Assembly: GCF_014467055.1 (NCBI RefSeq)
Contig: NZ_CP060696.1
Coordinates: 2,728,001-2,792,000, forward strand
Source: Caproicibacterium amylolyticum
GTDB taxonomy: Bacteria; Bacillota; Clostridia; Oscillospirales; Acutalibacteraceae
Direction: 5' to 3'
Length of the DNA stretch: 64,000 bases
In this document: positions 54,415 to 63,084 of the stretch, piece by piece
Numbering within the stretch: position 1 is the first letter of the stretch
How the letters are laid out: each line of letters begins with the position of its first letter
Made by a program: the position numbers and the translations under genes
Notes under the pieces: generated by a model
Told to the model about the DNA's origin: nothing
What the model saw: the letters and a program-made list of their open reading frames with translations, nothing else
Database searches by the model: none

Positions 54415-54750
54415 TCACCTCACAGACGGTTCCAGCTTTTCGGCCAGAACCTCAAGATACATGCCGCGGCCACGGACGTTTTCTACACTGAGAACCCGGT
54501 ACCTGCCGTCGGCACAGAAAATGAAAAGGGACGTAGAAATTTCTACGCCCGGAATCTTGCGAAACTGGAACATCGCCGAAGCGGTGGAGAATGCCGCCAT
54601 ATTTGCCCATCGCTCATTTCCGTGCCGATCTTCCTTATATGCCCTCACAGAAGCAAGGATGGTGTCGCCCTCGGTGACAAAGCCCTCATCATCTTTGCTG
54701 GGGGCGGTGCTAATGATATCGATGAAGGTGTTCATTTTGCCAAAGCTCAT
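54415..54750 (-). CDS. Phage head-tail adaptor / head closure protein
   Basis: A 111-residue homologue of 17045-17380: SFGKMNTFIDIISTAPSKDD, YKEDRHGNERWANMAAF, FRKIPGVEISTSLFIF and GRGMYLEVLAEKLEP. The VOC promoter starts 28 bases upstream on the other strand. Confidence 0.87.
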   Translation of the reverse strand: MSFGKMNTFIDIISTAPSKDDEGFVTEGDTILASVRAYKEDRHGNERWANMAAFSTASAMFQFRKIPGVEISTSLFIFCADGRYRVLSVENVRGRGMYLEVLAEKLEPSVR

Positions 54751-54777
54751 GCGCTTATACCTCCGTCATTGAAAAGA

Positions 54778-54806
54778 TTGACAGGAACAGATCAACAGAT
54801 TATGAT
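54778..54806 (+). promoter_or_regulatory. Sigma-A promoter of the VOC moron
   Basis: Plus-strand consensus TTGACA (54778-54783), 17-base spacer, TATGAT (54801-54806), then a GTGAGG ribosome site before ATG at 54839. Confidence 0.8.
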
Positions 54807-54838
54807 AAAAATGAAAAAATAATTTGTGAGGTGCTTTT

Positions 54839-55213
54839 ATGATTACAGGTGTTTGTTTGGGTAACGTTGCAATTGACTGCAAAGATGCACGGAAACTTCA
54901 AGATTTTTACGCTGAACTTCTCGGTTGGGAAAAGTGTGAAAAGTATGACTGTCCCGCAGTGAGCAGTCAAAGCGGTATTGTGCTTTTGTTTATGCAGGCG
55001 GATGATTTCGATTATATACGTCCCGTATGGCCGGAGCAGCCCGGAAAACAGCAAAAGCAGATGCACTTTGATTTTCAGGTTGACGAGTTACTGACCGCAG
55101 TAAAGCAGGCGGAAGCAATCGGTGCAGTCAAAGCGGAAAGTCAGTATGGCGGCGGTGATTGGGTAACCATGTTCGATCCTGAAGGCCACCCGTTTTGCCT
55201 GTGCGCAAAATAA
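54839..55213 (+). CDS. VOC-superfamily (glyoxalase-like) protein, antisense moron
   Basis: A 124-residue VOC protein: VCLGNVAIDCKDARKLQDFYAELLGW at the start, HFDFQVDELLTAVKQAEA in the middle, and FDPEGHPFCLC at the end supply the usual metal-ligand positions (His and Glu). Substrate unknown; it could be a glyoxalase, dioxygenase or antibiotic-resistance protein. It sits between connector and adaptor genes, the same slot as the XRE moron in prophage A, with its stop 10 bases from the connector stop. Confidence 0.85.
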   Translation: MITGVCLGNVAIDCKDARKLQDFYAELLGWEKCEKYDCPAVSSQSGIVLLFMQADDFDYIRPVWPEQPGKQQKQMHFDFQVDELLTAVKQAEAIGAVKAESQYGGGDWVTMFDPEGHPFCLCAK

Positions 55214-55223
55214 AATTCGATCC

Positions 55224-55544
55224 TTACATTTTCCATGTGCGATCAAGCCTCAACAGCAGGTTGACGGTTTCCCACACCTGCTGTCCGGCCTGAACGTTAT
55301 CCGCGAAGAAGCCGCCGGTGCTGCCGTCCCGACTTTCGTAAAAGTGGGATGCCAGCATAATGACAGCCTGTTCAGTGGTGGGCGGCACAGCGTTCTCCTC
55401 GTAATAACCCGATACGATATGCTGATAGCTTTCGGCGTAGGAAACAGCGGCACGGATGTAACCTTTCAGAAGGTCGTCATCCGTGCCGTTTTCCAATATG
55501 AGATTTGCCTTGACCTTTGGCAGCAGGGTATCGATTAAACTCAT
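55224..55544 (-). CDS. Head-tail connector protein (gp6-like)
   Basis: A 106-residue homologue of 16126-16437: SLIDTLLPKVKANLILEN, TEQAVIMLASHFYESRDG and NVQAGQQVWETVNLLLRLD. Confidence 0.88.
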   Translation of the reverse strand: MSLIDTLLPKVKANLILENGTDDDLLKGYIRAAVSYAESYQHIVSGYYEENAVPPTTEQAVIMLASHFYESRDGSTGGFFADNVQAGQQVWETVNLLLRLDRTWKM

Positions 55545-55560
55545 ACCGTTGCACCTCCGG

Positions 55561-56760
55561 TTATGATGCCTTCTGCTGTAGTACCTTGATCGCTTCAGGC
55601 AGAATCAGCTTGCCGTCCACACGCTGGGTAGCAATAAAGCCAACCTGACCCGTAGCGGCGAACAATTCGTTCAGGCGTTTGAAAACCCGACCCTGACGGT
55701 CGGCCACCCAGTAATAGGAGAAATCCCCGAACACGACAGCCTTCGCGGCTGCCGCAATGGCAGGGACATATGCCGAGGTATACAGCGGGCGGTTGAGAAT
55801 GGTATCTGGTGTCGCTTCCTTGATTGATGGCTGCCAGAGGTACTGACCGGTGGAATCCTTCAGCTTGCGGATGGCCTTGATGGTGGAGTCGTTCATGACA
55901 AACGCCGCCCTGTTGCGGTAAGGCGCTTTCAGGCTGTAGAACAGGTCGAGCATTTCGTCCAGCGTGATGGCAGTCGCGCCCGCAGAGGTCACGCCGACCT
56001 GCGCGCCGCCGGTTGCGTTCAAAATGCCCACCGGCTTGCCCGTGCCGTCGCCCGTGAAGAAGGCTTCCTCTTCCTTGTTGCCAATCCTGCGGGCGAATTC
56101 CTTGGTGATATAGCTTTCGAGGTTGAACACGCTGTCATTGAGCAGTTCCTCGGAAACCTTGATCATGGTTGCCAGTTTGTAGGCGCCGATAGACACCTGC
56201 CCGAAGCTGTCATCACTTTCGGGAATTGCACCTTCCTCATCGACCCACGAAGCGGTGCCCTTGGTCGCCACAACGGGAATCTTGCGGTCTCCGGAAGAAG
56301 TCGTAATGACGTTTGCCAGAGTGCGGAAGATGTTTTGTTCCTCGAGTGCTTCTACAAGGCTACGTTCAAACTCGTCCGGCACAAGGTATCCACCCTCAGA
56401 ATCGGTGCCGATCTGTAGGGCGTTCATCACATCGTAGTGCGGATTTTTCGCACGCATCACGTTCCAGAACGCCTTTTTGTATTCGGCGGTCGCGCGTCCG
56501 GTTTTTTCCTCCGTGCCGCCAGTTGGGGTGTTGGTGATCGGATTGCTGGTTGCTTTCTCAAGTTCTGCGTCGATGGCGGTCTGGCGCTCCAGACGGTCGA
56601 TCTCCTTGCCGAGTGCCACCACGTCTGCTTCCATCTTGTCGTAAGTGGCGGTATCCTCAGCGGACAGAAGCCCGTCACCGCCGCGCTTGGTGTCAAGGAA
56701 CGCTTTCGCCACGTCCCACGCTTTTGCGCGTTTCTCGCGCAGTTCCAGAATTTTACTCAT
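55561..56760 (-). CDS. HK97-type major capsid protein
   Basis: A 399-residue homologue of 14934-16124, preceded by AGGAGGAA. It has the same delta domain (ILELREKRAKAWDVAKAF), TDSEGGYLVPDEFERSL, and GDFSYYWVADRQGRVF. The capsid gene and the protease gene are separated here by an antisense cargo gene, unlike in A. Confidence 0.94.
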   Translation of the reverse strand: MSKILELREKRAKAWDVAKAFLDTKRGGDGLLSAEDTATYDKMEADVVALGKEIDRLERQTAIDAELEKATSNPITNTPTGGTEEKTGRATAEYKKAFWNVMRAKNPHYDVMNALQIGTDSEGGYLVPDEFERSLVEALEEQNIFRTLANVITTSSGDRKIPVVATKGTASWVDEEGAIPESDDSFGQVSIGAYKLATMIKVSEELLNDSVFNLESYITKEFARRIGNKEEEAFFTGDGTGKPVGILNATGGAQVGVTSAGATAITLDEMLDLFYSLKAPYRNRAAFVMNDSTIKAIRKLKDSTGQYLWQPSIKEATPDTILNRPLYTSAYVPAIAAAAKAVVFGDFSYYWVADRQGRVFKRLNELFAATGQVGFIATQRVDGKLILPEAIKVLQQKAS

Positions 56761-56801
56761 AATTTTTCCTCCTAATTTTATATAGTTAAATGAAATATAG
56801 G

Positions 56802-56843
56802 CATCTCCCGGGAATATAAATGATTAGGGATAAACGGGAGATG
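56802..56843 (+). promoter_or_regulatory. Hairpin overlapping ribosome site of the 240-residue moron
   Basis: CATCTCCCG (56802-56810) and its complement CGGGAGATG (56835-56843) flank a 24-base loop; the right arm contains the GGGAGATGA ribosome site of the gene at 56849, so folding would hide it. A convincing promoter is not evident. Confidence 0.45.
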
Positions 56844-56848
56844 AGAAT

Positions 56849-57571
56849 GTGAAAAACTGCGTTATAGTCATGCCGAAAAAGCATATTCTCCGAGTCGCTT
56901 TAATTTGCGCGGTAATTATTTTTGCTGCATCAATTATCTGCAATTTTCATGATCATCAGGCAATTGCCGTACTCAGCACGTCCATGTGGAAGATAGAACC
57001 TGAAACACCAAAGAATATTGACGACCCGTCATTCGAACTTCCATATCCGACAAAAACGGTACCTGTCAGCGAAGTAATGAAAAACGGAAAAGAGATTCCT
57101 TTACAGTTTGCCTACAATAATCCGGATTGGAAACGTCAGGCATATAAAGAATACTGGCATAGTTCCTACGGCCGCTGGAGCTATGTTCCTAATCGTATTC
57201 ACTATGCCATGCACCGTATTTTCGTCACCTATCCTACGGCTTCAGTATTCTACGATTTCACCCATGATCTCGGAATTTGGGATGAAAGTGATAAATTTCA
57301 GATTCCCACAAGAACTCCATTTGAAAACATCGTGCTGGTGGTAATGCTGACAAAAGTCGATAAAATTGTTACGCTTGGAAATCAGGTTGTGGTTATCGGA
57401 AGACCATCTCTTAACGGATTGCAGGCCTTGCTAATACCCAGTAAGGATTTGTCGCCCTACAATCCAAAAGAAAGTATTCTGTTCCAATTGGTTACTCCCG
57501 AGGGTGATGAAATTGATTATACAAATGATATATACGCCGTTACTGAATCAAGCCAATCGCAATCCAACTGA
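56849..57571 (+). CDS. Membrane-anchored protein of unknown function, antisense moron
   Basis: A 240-residue protein with an N-terminal hydrophobic anchor or signal peptide (KKHILRVALICAVIIFAASIICNF) and a soluble extracytoplasmic remainder rich in aromatic residues (KEYWHSSYGRWSYVPNRIHYAM; VFYDFTHDLGIWD). The GTG at 56849 follows GGGAGATGA; ATG at 56870 (PKKHILRV) is an alternative. The cargo is probably surface-exposed on the lysogen. It is inserted between capsid and protease genes and its stop lies 11 bases from the protease stop. Confidence 0.65.
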   Translation: MKNCVIVMPKKHILRVALICAVIIFAASIICNFHDHQAIAVLSTSMWKIEPETPKNIDDPSFELPYPTKTVPVSEVMKNGKEIPLQFAYNNPDWKRQAYKEYWHSSYGRWSYVPNRIHYAMHRIFVTYPTASVFYDFTHDLGIWDESDKFQIPTRTPFENIVLVVMLTKVDKIVTLGNQVVVIGRPSLNGLQALLIPSKDLSPYNPKESILFQLVTPEGDEIDYTNDIYAVTESSQSQSN

Positions 57572-57582
57572 AATAATCGATT

Positions 57583-58275
57583 TTAGACTTTTAAAAGATT
57601 AAGCCGCTTTTCAAGCGATTCAATCGGGGTACCAGTCTTCGGCTTTTCTCTTTTCGGCAGCCTGCTGATAAGCGAATTTGTTACCGCCGCCCGGCTGAAG
57701 ACGAAACTGTCCGCCGATTCGGTCGGCTCGCCCTCCTCAAACAAGACCTTATCGGCAAAGCCCAGTTCAATAGCCTTGTTTGCATTCATCCAGGTTTCTG
57801 CGTCCATGAGGTGCGAGAGTTTTGCGCGGGAAAGCCCGGACTTCAATTCGTAAGCGTTGATGATGCTTTCCTTGATTTCGTCCAGCAGAGCCTTGGCACG
57901 GAGCATTTCCTCACTATCACCGATAGCGATTGTTGATGGATTGTGGATCATCAGCATTGACACAGGCGACATATACACGTCGCCGCCCGCCATTGCGATG
58001 ACACTGGCCGCCGATGCAGCCATGCCGTCAATTTTAACCGTGACTTTTCCGGTGTAGTCCATGAGCATGTTGTAGATCTGAGCCGCCGCAAATACATCGC
58101 CGCCGGGGGAATTGATCCAAATGGCGACATTGCCGCTCCCGGCAAGCAATTCATCCTTGAACAGCTTGGGCGTAACCTCATCGCCCCACCAGGTCTCGTC
58201 GGAAATGACGCCGTTGAGGTAGAGGGTACGCTCTTCAGTTGTTTCATTCCGAACCCAGTTCCAAAATTTTTTCAT
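57583..58275 (-). CDS. ClpP-like head maturation protease
   Basis: A 230-residue homologue of 14161-14916: INSPGGDVFAAAQIYNML, DGMAASAASVIAMAGG with the nucleophilic Ser, and SMLMIHNPSTIAIGD with the His. It overlaps portal by 4 bases. Confidence 0.92.
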   Translation of the reverse strand: MKKFWNWVRNETTEERTLYLNGVISDETWWGDEVTPKLFKDELLAGSGNVAIWINSPGGDVFAAAQIYNMLMDYTGKVTVKIDGMAASAASVIAMAGGDVYMSPVSMLMIHNPSTIAIGDSEEMLRAKALLDEIKESIINAYELKSGLSRAKLSHLMDAETWMNANKAIELGFADKVLFEEGEPTESADSFVFSRAAVTNSLISRLPKREKPKTGTPIESLEKRLNLLKV

Positions 58276-59525
58276 CTACTAACCTCCTTTGATTGATTTG
58301 CGGCAAACGCGCCCGCGTCCGCCAGCTTTGTCATGTTGCCGTTAATCAGATACAGGTCACCACCCTCCACGGCGGAAATGCGATTCATATCTTCCAGCTC
58401 GCGGATGTCGTTCGCCGAGAACCAACCATTCTGCCGCCCCGTGGCGTAGCCGCTCATGCGGCTGGCATAATCGCCGCGGAGCAAACCGTCCAAGTTAAAC
58501 TTTATAAACAGCGACGGCTTTTCGGATGGCAAAATCAGCGACTGTTGAAGAGACTGTTCCCAGCGCACCACCCACGGGTCGAGGGTGTACTTTACAAATT
58601 CCAGCGACTGCTGTTCGATATTTGAAAAGCTGGATTTTTCAAGGTCTCCGACCATATGTGGCGGAACACGGAATATCCGAGCGATTTCATCGATCTGGAA
58701 CTTCCTCGTCTCCAGAAACTGCGCCTGTTCCGGCGGAATTCCGATGGCCTGAAACTTCATCCCTTCTTCCAGCACAGCAACCTTATGGGCGTTACCGCTG
58801 CCCTGATAGGCGGTGTTCCAGCTGTCCTTGACCCGCTGAATATCCTTGATAACACCGGGGTGTTCCAGCACTCCGCCGGGATTTGCCCCGTTGGCGAAGA
58901 ACGACGCGCCATATTCTTCGGTGGCAAGCGACATTCCGATGGCATTTTTCGCCATGGCGATGGGACTGTAGCCAATCAGACCATCAAAGCCTAGGCCGGG
59001 GATGTGAAGTACCTCGTCCCTGCGAAGCGTAATATAGCCGCCCTCCGGCTTGATTCCACTTTCGTCCGCGTCGCGGTAATAGGTGTAAAGAAGTTCACCA
59101 TCTACCGCTCGGTTAACTTCCATCTTGTTCGGAAGCAGTGGGTAGAGTGCGACAACTTGCCCCCGCCCATTTCGTACCACCTGCGCGTAGGCGTTGCCCC
59201 AAAGCAAAAGATGACTCATTAGTGTCTCTCGAAACACAAATGAAGTCATCTCCGAGTTTGGCTCATCATGAAGCAGGGAATACAGCGGGTGCTGAGGGAT
59301 GCGTTCCTTGCCGCCATCCGTCCGGTACCGGTAGACGTGCAGCGGCAGCCCGGCGATGGCTTCGGCCAGTATCCTAACGCAGGCATACACCGCCGTGGTC
59401 TGCATGGCAGTCCGCTCGTTGACCGTTTTGCCCGATGTCGTGCTGCCGAACAGGAACGAGAACGCGCTGCCGACACGGTTCTGGGGCTTATCGCGGGAAC
59501 GGAACAGACCGGTAAAGATACTCAA
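58272..59525 (-). CDS. HK97-type portal protein
   Basis: A 417-residue homologue of 12914-14164. The start is a TTG at 59525 with GGAGGTGA 7 bases upstream. It has TAMQTTAVYACVRILAEA, SHLLLWGNAYAQV, LHIPGLGFDGLIGYSP and ARIFRVPPHMVGDLEKS. Confidence 0.93.
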   Translation of the reverse strand: MSIFTGLFRSRDKPQNRVGSAFSFLFGSTTSGKTVNERTAMQTTAVYACVRILAEAIAGLPLHVYRYRTDGGKERIPQHPLYSLLHDEPNSEMTSFVFRETLMSHLLLWGNAYAQVVRNGRGQVVALYPLLPNKMEVNRAVDGELLYTYYRDADESGIKPEGGYITLRRDEVLHIPGLGFDGLIGYSPIAMAKNAIGMSLATEEYGASFFANGANPGGVLEHPGVIKDIQRVKDSWNTAYQGSGNAHKVAVLEEGMKFQAIGIPPEQAQFLETRKFQIDEIARIFRVPPHMVGDLEKSSFSNIEQQSLEFVKYTLDPWVVRWEQSLQQSLILPSEKPSLFIKFNLDGLLRGDYASRMSGYATGRQNGWFSANDIRELEDMNRISAVEGGDLYLINGNMTKLADAGAFAANQSKEVSR

Positions 59526-59556
59526 ATGGCGTCACCTCCGAAAAATGGGTATAAGA

Positions 59557-59582
59557 AAAGGACGGCCGATTGGTCGTCCTTT
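59557..59582 (-). terminator. Terminator between membrane moron and portal gene
   Basis: Stem AAAGGACG / CGTCCTTT with a partly paired 10-base interior and T-rich end on the minus strand. It closes the moron unit upstream of the portal ribosome site. Confidence 0.65.
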
Positions 59583-59665
59583 GGTCTTTTGCTGTTGAAT
59601 TATGCTTCACTTAATTCTCATAATTAACACCTTTAAATTTACATTCGCAGGCATAATGGGAATTA

Positions 59666-60457
59666 TTATAAAGTGACATTATAAGTGTACTCACCAATCA
59701 GCATTTTGTTTCCACTACTGTCGTAAGCAATATAGATAAATCTATAATTGCCGGATTTGCTGGGAACGGTATTGTACGTTCCCAAGTTTACATTATAGAC
59801 CATAAAATAATTGAATTCAGAACTCTGTGTGGAGTATAACATGGGGATGATGCTGGAAAGCGGTGTAGTTACAGTGGTCACCCAGAATTTGCTGCCGTTT
59901 ACCGCCGTTTTAAAAGCCGAAATCTGCTCTTCATCGGTGAATTCAATACTACTCATGGAGTAATAATTTACGGAATCTTCAACCACTTTTGACGTAGTTG
60001 ACACGGATGATGAATTTGGGACGTTTTCCTGAAATTTCTGTGTTGTGATATGACCTCTATCCGGTAGACTAAAATGGACTTCTGATGAGATATCATCAAT
60101 AAAAGATAAATTGTGTAAGTAAGTGCCACTAAATATAAAAGTGAAGGAACCATAAATACAAAGTAAAATAGTAAAAATTATCCCAACAATAATATTTTTT
60201 GTTGTTTTAAAACCCCTTCGCTTATACACCACACCTAATATTAAGTTAGCCAATGGAATGGGAAGCAACAGAAAGAACATCCATGAATAATCAGTGGCTG
60301 CCGCACTGAATGAAAGCTGTGCCGACTCAAGAGCCAGTCCTGAAGGAAGAGAGAAAAAAGAGAGAATGAACAGCAGAATCATCATACCCTTTATGGTCAC
60401 TGAGGTTCTGTGTGGAAAAGCCTGTGGAGTATTGCCACTTCCTTTACTCGAGCCCAT
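59666..60457 (-). CDS. Multi-pass membrane protein of unknown function, moron
   Basis: A 263-residue protein starting at 60457 (GSSKGSGNTPQAF). Three hydrophobic segments are clear: MMILLFILSFFSLPSGLAL, WMFFLLLPIPLANLILGVV and IIVGIIFTILLCIYGSFTFIF. The remaining ~150 residues are Ser/Thr/Asn-rich and probably extracellular (YSTQSSEFNYFMVYNVNLG). It lies between terL and portal in the same direction, with its own promoter and a terminator downstream, so it is an independent cargo unit. It has no counterpart in prophage A. Confidence 0.65.
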   Translation of the reverse strand: MGSSKGSGNTPQAFPHRTSVTIKGMMILLFILSFFSLPSGLALESAQLSFSAAATDYSWMFFLLLPIPLANLILGVVYKRRGFKTTKNIIVGIIFTILLCIYGSFTFIFSGTYLHNLSFIDDISSEVHFSLPDRGHITTQKFQENVPNSSSVSTTSKVVEDSVNYYSMSSIEFTDEEQISAFKTAVNGSKFWVTTVTTPLSSIIPMLYSTQSSEFNYFMVYNVNLGTYNTVPSKSGNYRFIYIAYDSSGNKMLIGEYTYNVTL

Positions 60458-60493
60458 CAATGCTATAACCCCTATCTTTCAAAAATTATCTCC

Positions 60494-60522
60494 ATCTTAA
60501 CACGTATTGTACTTGTGATCAA
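60494..60522 (-). promoter_or_regulatory. Sigma-A promoter of the membrane moron
   Basis: Minus-strand TTGATC (60522-60517), 17-base spacer, TAAGAT (60499-60494), about 37 bases before the start. Confidence 0.65.
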
Positions 60523-60627
60523 TTCCTAGTTTTTCCACTTTACAGTTTTTGCTGCTTCGTTTATAACTTATCCGAAGTTCATTATTTACTTTACAATATG
60601 CAATCGTTCGGCAAATTGCAAGTAATC

Positions 60628-62298
60628 CTATAAAATTAAAATTCCCCGTTCATCATAGACCGAAGCCGAATTGTCATTCCCGCACCGTATTGCACGGTCG
60701 AGTGCCATAATCGTCGCCACTGTGCCGTCAATTTTCTCGGTGGACTTTTCCTTGTCGGCCTTAATGTTTCCGGCAGGGTCGGTGCGGATGTAGATGTTAT
60801 CCATCATCCACCGCAAAACAGGATGCCCGCCATGGGCGAGTTTTTCCTCCAAGGTCAGTTTCATTAGTTCCTTGGTCGGCGGAGACATATCCTTGAAACC
60901 CTGCCCAAAAGGCACGACCGTAAAGCCCAGCCCCTCAAGGTTCTGCGTCATCTGCACCGCGCCCCATCGGTCAAAGGCAATCTCGCGGATGTTGTATTTT
61001 TCGCCTAGCTTTTCAATGAATTTTTCGATATATCCGTAATGCACAACATTTCCTTCGGTGGTCAGCAGGTGTCCCTGTTTCTCCCAGAGGTCATATTGCA
61101 CATGGTCGCGGCGAACACGCAGGTCGATGTTGTCCTCCGGTATCCAGAAGAACGGCAGAATGTTGTATTTGTCCTCTTCATCAAGCGGTGGGAATACCAG
61201 CACGAACGCCGTTATATCCGTGGATGATGAGAGGTCAAGCCCGCCATAGCAGACGCGCCCGCGCAGGTTATCTGCGTTTACGGGGAAAGCGCATTTATTC
61301 CATTTGTCCATTGGCATCCAGCGCACCGCCTGTTTAACCCACTGGTTCAAACGAAGCTGACGGAAGCTGTTTTCCTCTGCAGGATTCTGCTTTGCGCTCT
61401 CACAGGCAGCTTTTACCTTGTCGATTCCGACCGTGATTCCGAGCGAGGGATTCGCTTTTTTCCATACCTTGGGGTCTGTCCAGTCATCTTCCGGCGCGGC
61501 ACCGTAGATTACAGGATAGAAAGCAGGGTCGTGCTTTCTGCCATTCAAAATATCCAGCGCCTTTTGATGTACCTCCCAGCAGATGCTGTTCTGGTTATCA
61601 CCGGCAGTTGTAATTAGAAAATACAGTGGCTGCATTCTCGCGTCGCCGCTTCCCTTGGTCATAACGTCGTAGAGCTTTCGGTTCGGTTGCGTGTGAAGCT
61701 CATCAAACACCACGCCGTGAGTATTGAAGCCATGCTTGTTGCCGACGTCGGCGGACAGCACCTGATAGATACTGCCCGTTGGATGAAAAATCAGCCGCTT
61801 CATAGAATCAAGGATTTTTACCCGTTTCGACAATGCCGGGCACATCCGAACCATATCCGCCGCCACATTGAACACGATGGACGCCTGGTTGCGGTCGGCG
61901 GCGCATCCATACACTTCGGCGCGTTCCTCATTATCGCCGCAGGTGAGCAGCAGGGCAACAGCCGCCGCAAGCTCACTTTTTCCCATCTTTTTCGGTATTT
62001 CCACATAAGCGGTGTTGAATTGCCGGTAACCGTTGGCTTTGAGCGTTCCGAATACATCACGGATAATCTGCTCCTGCCAGTCGATAAGCTCAAACGGCTT
62101 ACCCGCCCACGTGCCTTTGGTATGACAGAGCGCTTGTATAAAAGACACCGCATAGTCGGCGGCGGACTTGTCATAAGCGGAATCCGCCGACTTGAACCGT
62201 GTCGGAGCGTATTTTCTGAGCCTCCGTATATCCGCCGCCTCCCTTCGGGCATAAAAACAGACCTGCCGATTGCAACGTTTGCAAGAGCAAGCCTCCAA
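60628..62298 (-). CDS. terL: Terminase large subunit
   Basis: A homologue of 11283-12914: IPKKMGKSELAAAVAL Walker A region, GVVFDELHTQPNRKLYDVM Walker B region, and CYGGLDLSSSTDITAFV in the nuclease domain. The start is uncertain: the frame opens after a TAG and the first candidate is TTG at 62298 (EACSCKRCNRQVCFY), with no clear ribosome site. The Cys-rich N-terminus is absent in prophage A, where the protein begins near DFRTLKNYKPSRF. Confidence 0.88.
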   Translation of the reverse strand: MEACSCKRCNRQVCFYARREAADIRRLRKYAPTRFKSADSAYDKSAADYAVSFIQALCHTKGTWAGKPFELIDWQEQIIRDVFGTLKANGYRQFNTAYVEIPKKMGKSELAAAVALLLTCGDNEERAEVYGCAADRNQASIVFNVAADMVRMCPALSKRVKILDSMKRLIFHPTGSIYQVLSADVGNKHGFNTHGVVFDELHTQPNRKLYDVMTKGSGDARMQPLYFLITTAGDNQNSICWEVHQKALDILNGRKHDPAFYPVIYGAAPEDDWTDPKVWKKANPSLGITVGIDKVKAACESAKQNPAEENSFRQLRLNQWVKQAVRWMPMDKWNKCAFPVNADNLRGRVCYGGLDLSSSTDITAFVLVFPPLDEEDKYNILPFFWIPEDNIDLRVRRDHVQYDLWEKQGHLLTTEGNVVHYGYIEKFIEKLGEKYNIREIAFDRWGAVQMTQNLEGLGFTVVPFGQGFKDMSPPTKELMKLTLEEKLAHGGHPVLRWMMDNIYIRTDPAGNIKADKEKSTEKIDGTVATIMALDRAIRCGNDNSASVYDERGILIL

Positions 62299-62341
62299 AA
62301 TCTATCTGTACGAGACACACGCCGTCTCCGGCGCGTCCTGC

Positions 62342-62518
62342 TTAAAACCTTTTGATGCTGGCGCTGCCGTCGGCGTCGAAACTCACGTTGTAGCGGATTT
62401 CAAAGCCGTCAGCGTTTTTGGTAATCACTCTGATGCCGCCCTCAAAGGCAGTGTACATTCTGTCGATTCTCTCGCCCTGCGGCAGTTGGCTTTCGATTTG
62501 CTTTATCTGCTTTTCGTT
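62342..62518 (-). CDS. Small conserved phage protein of unknown function
   Basis: A 58-residue protein (NEKQIKQIESQLPQGERI, YTAFEGGIRVITKNADG, then RYNVSFDADGSASI). GGAGG lies 8 bases upstream of the ATG at 62518. It precedes terL; prophage A has the Septu-like island at this place. It may be a small beta-rich protein of the packaging region. Confidence 0.65.
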   Translation of the reverse strand, partial: NEKQIKQIESQLPQGERIDRMYTAFEGGIRVITKNADGFEIRYNVSFDADGSASIKRF

Positions 62519-62675
62519 CATTTTCATTTCCTCCGTTTGGTGTGTTTTTCTCTTTCGGTAGTCACATATTAACTCTGAAAGCACACGATATCCAGGAAAT
62601 TACGCGATCAATCCGGGTATAATCTACACGATCTTTCGAGCAAATACCACCCCAGAATAGTGTAGTTTACAGCCG

Positions 62676-62852
62676 CTATTCTTCTCCTGTGAGGATAAAA
62701 CGGACGTATTTGTCTTTATGCTCCTCAAGAAAAACCACCAGTTCAAAGAAGTTCATTTCATGGGCTATGCGCTGAACGGCGAGGGTGTCGAACATATTTG
62801 TAAGCGCGGTTTTACGGATAGCGAGAATTTGCTCTTTCACTTTACTGTCCAT
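62676..62852 (-). CDS. DUF5049 domain protein
   Basis: A 58-residue protein: DSKVKEQILAIRKTALTN, MFDTLAVQRIAHEMNF and FELVVFLEEHKDKYVRFI, the DUF5049 pattern. The start is set at 62852, overlapping DUF4314. Function unknown. Prophage A has no copy after its DUF4314 gene. Confidence 0.75.
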   Translation of the reverse strand: MDSKVKEQILAIRKTALTNMFDTLAVQRIAHEMNFFELVVFLEEHKDKYVRFILTGEE

Positions 62853-63084
62853 CACTTGTGTCCCCCAGTTTCCTGCACAAATCCTCACCGTAGACCACTT
62901 GGAGCGAACTGCCGTTGTCCCACGCAATGCCCAAACTGCCGAGGTCGTCCACATACCGCACGGTGCCTTTCGTACCGATTGGCGGCGCTTGGACATCATC
63001 CATACGGAGAAGCTCCACACGACAGCCCACCGGGTACTGCTTGCGGATTCGCTCAACGATTTCTCTTGATGGAAAGTTATTCAT
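62842..63084 (-). CDS. DUF4314 domain protein
   Basis: An 80-residue homologue of 8090-8314: NNFPSREIVERIRKQYPVG, RVELLRMDDVQAPPIG and IAWDNGSSLQVVYGED. ATG at 63084 overlaps the end of the upstream gene by 8 bases, as in A. Confidence 0.8.
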   Translation of the reverse strand: MNNFPSREIVERIRKQYPVGCRVELLRMDDVQAPPIGTKGTVRYVDDLGSLGIAWDNGSSLQVVYGEDLCRKLGDTSDGQ

